From Amphimedon queenslandica (lineage: Eukaryota; Porifera; Demospongiae; Haplosclerida; Niphatidae), in assembly GCF_000090795.2 (NCBI RefSeq), contig NW_003546289.1, forward strand, positions 113,918 through 177,917: 64,000 nt of DNA. The letters are read 5' to 3'. The notes beneath the pieces were generated by a model. That model did not search any database and had not been told where the DNA came from. It saw nothing but the letters and a program-made list of their open reading frames with translations. Positions 62,037 to 64,000 of the stretch are shown here, one piece after another. The position numbers and the translations under genes were made by a program. Position 1 is the stretch's first letter; each line of letters starts with the position of its first letter.

Positions 62037-62174
62037 TTAAAAATTAGATAGAATTCGGATGACTCATACATCATTAAGCTGAAATAATTTTAGTAGCATA
62101 GAACTAACACAACAGAAATCAGTTACATTATAATACAATTTAAATGAGGTATAAAACTTTCTTGTCTGCAATTT

Positions 62175-64000
62175 TTAGTCAGACTCTTCTATGTCAAGTA
62201 GAGCTGTAAATTTATTAGAATGAACAGTTGGTGGACTGTTAGACTCTTCATCACTTGATTCAGAAGTCAATGACAACAGTGTCCCACTATCACTTGTACT
62301 CATTCCTTGCTTTTGTAATAATATCATTCTTTCAACCTCTGGATTCTTTTCCCAGCCCTCTGAAATTAAAATCTAGTGATACCTAGGTTAAGTCCTAAGT
62401 CATACCTTTTTCAGCTAAATAACCAGGTGGCATAAAAAACATGCAAACTCTTCCATCACTTGCAAGCCTTAGTAAATGATTTGCTATGTGGAATTAAAAT
62501 TAAAAAAAAACAATAATTGTGACTCTTACCAGCTCTATAAGTGTCTAATCTTGCAGCTCTGGCTGTGAAGTATTGTTTCTTTTCAGCCCATGCTACAAAA
62601 AGCGACACCTTATGCTTAGTAATTTTAAGAAACTACTAACCATCACAAATATTCCACGCTGTCCAATTTAGGGAAGATTCACTTGACACAGTAGCAATAG
62701 CACCACCAACTGTATCACCTTCTTCCATTTTCTCTTCCTCAGGGTGAGATAGCTGCAGCAACTCAACAAGGGGCACTCGCTCAGCAAGATACCCTATACT
62801 AGTATATGGCTCTTTCACTTGTGCAATAGGGTAGATTCCGCTAAGTATCTGTAGTACTAAAATTTAACCATGTGTGATACACAAACTAACACTATACTTG
62901 TAATTGTTTCTCAATGAGTGATGGGAATACAAGACCAGGACAGTCACAGAGACGGACTGTCGGTGTGAGAAATATTGTTTGTAAATGCTTTGTATGACCA
63001 GGAGTTTTTGATGTGCTAACAGACTGTAAATTACACATAAATACAAATGCCACAACAACAATAATTATAGATGCAAAAATACTAACCTTTTTCCCAATTA
63101 ACCCATTAAGAATGGATGATTTACCAACATTTGGGTGGCCTTTGAAGAAAGTACATGTAAAAAAGATAACACAGAAAGATACAACACACACACACACCTA
63201 CTAGCCCAATAGTATATACATTATCTGATTCAACCAATTCCTTGTCAATCTCAGGTAAAAGAAATTCTTTTGAACTTTGTAATTCGGTTTCATGAGACAA
63301 ATTGACTGAAATTAATGGTAACAAAATAAGCAATTATGAAGTATTAGTACTTTTTCCTTTATAGATTCTTTCAATGACTTCAAATAATTCTTTAGGACCA
63401 ACAGCAGACAACCTTTTTCCTCTCCTCCTTCTAGATTTCAGCTTCACTACGTTTGTAATAAATGCCAGGAAATAACAACACATGCTCATTTCATTCGCAA
63501 GTATACCTTTTTGACTGACCTCTGTAGATACATCACTGTTCGGATAGCAAGTAAAGCACACAACATGCAAATGAGGAAATTGATGTAAGAAATAATGCCT
63601 CCAAGCCACAGCAACTTGAGGAGGTACCAAATCAACCTACATGTACATGCAATAACATAACAACAAATTGAAGTCTGTCTAGTTTATACTAACTTTATTT
63701 AAAATTAGTACAAGTGTCTTTTTGAGGTCATTAACTACATAATCATAAAGAGCAGGTGAGAAATGAAGCACCTATAAGTAAAAAAAAATTAATAAGAGAA
63801 GAGTTGGAGCTTTATACTGGATGCCTGATATCAGTGATGAGTAAAATGATGTCTGACAGTTCTAAAACACGCCACAGTTGTCTCCATGTCTATTCAGTAA
63901 ACAATAAACACTTATACATACGTGTATTCCCTACTTCAAGATTATGCTCAAAATAACTAAGGCTTTTGTCCCCATATTTAGTATAAATATTCTCCAAATA
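62175..64000 (-). CDS. GNL1: GNL1-type circularly permuted GTPase (5' end outside)
   Basis: Exons: 63935 to beyond 64000, 63818-63891, 63694-63771, 63507-63636, 63351-63446, 63198-63305, 63087-63139, 62898-63023, 62641-62848, 62530-62592, 62406-62483, 62175-62359. The order of GTP motifs is permuted: G4 LNKVDL first (split across an intron), then G1 GHPNVGKSS, then G3 DCPGL, as in the YlqF/YawG (HSR1-MMR1) family. TWRQLWRVLELSD, ITDIRHP, SKTPGHTKHLQTIFLTP and EPYTSIGYL single out GNL1 from LSG1 and GNL2/3. The C-terminal tail is acidic and Ser-rich. GNL1 is poorly characterised; relatives act in ribosome assembly. An insert rich in Glu and Gly (EEEKMEEGDTVGG) replaces a short loop. The acceptor of the 62848 exon is an internal CTACAG, chosen by alignment with LQVLAGIYP. 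Confidence 0.93.

Noticed and set aside
1-64000. Retroviral, LTR, Polinton, CRISPR, rRNA and tRNA features
   Set aside because: I looked for reverse transcriptase (YXDD), integrase, long terminal repeats, capsid or packaging ATPase motifs, regular spacer arrays and cloverleaf boxes, and saw none that I could support.

Overview
The window looks like a demosponge nuclear genome, most likely Amphimedon queenslandica or a close relative. The support is inference from several signs: AT-rich DNA, very short GT-AG introns of about 45-60 bases, tightly packed head-to-head and tail-to-tail metazoan genes, a Death-domain NLR of the sponge type, and many small inverted-repeat transposons. I worked by reading splice sites and reading frames; no database search was possible.

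Left part (1-17.1 kb), innate-immunity-like genes: a partial Death-domain gene (584-1968, +), a 5'-truncated and probably decaying MUC4/SUSD2-like VWD-EGF membrane gene (2383-4267, -), a complete four-exon NLR with two Death domains, a NACHT domain and LRRs (4364-10055, -), and, head to head with it at 142 bp, a 24-exon ankyrin-repeat gene (10198-17120, +) with about one repeat per exon, all introns in phase 0. The ankyrin gene carries one in-frame stop and one GC splice donor.

Middle part (17.1-37.2 kb), transposon nest: the last exon of POLR1H (RNA polymerase I subunit RPA12) lies at 20610-20723 and its first two exons at 36795-37059, so one intron spans about 16 kb. In it sit Merlin and Crypton remnants, several MITE-like elements, a hAT transposon that looks whole (24749-28210, matching 8-bp target-site duplication and TIRs, uninterrupted 819-aa transposase), and at least three decayed hAT-type copies, one interrupted by a 1.9-kb TIR element.

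Right part (37.1-64 kb), housekeeping and signalling genes: POMT1 (+, about 20 exons) appears to start 92 bp from POLR1H. Its proposed 11.4-kb first intron holds, on the opposite strand, a gene for three ubiquitin-like domains plus a single RING2/Rcat-type zinc finger. That gene was tandemly duplicated with its surroundings (about 5.3 kb per unit); the second copy contains a 386-N gap. POMT1 is followed tail to tail by a NOS1AP/CAPON homologue (-), then head to head by a TMC channel-like gene (+), then tail to tail by GNL1 (-), which runs off the right edge. I recognised no retrovirus, LTR element, Polinton, CRISPR array, rRNA or tRNA.
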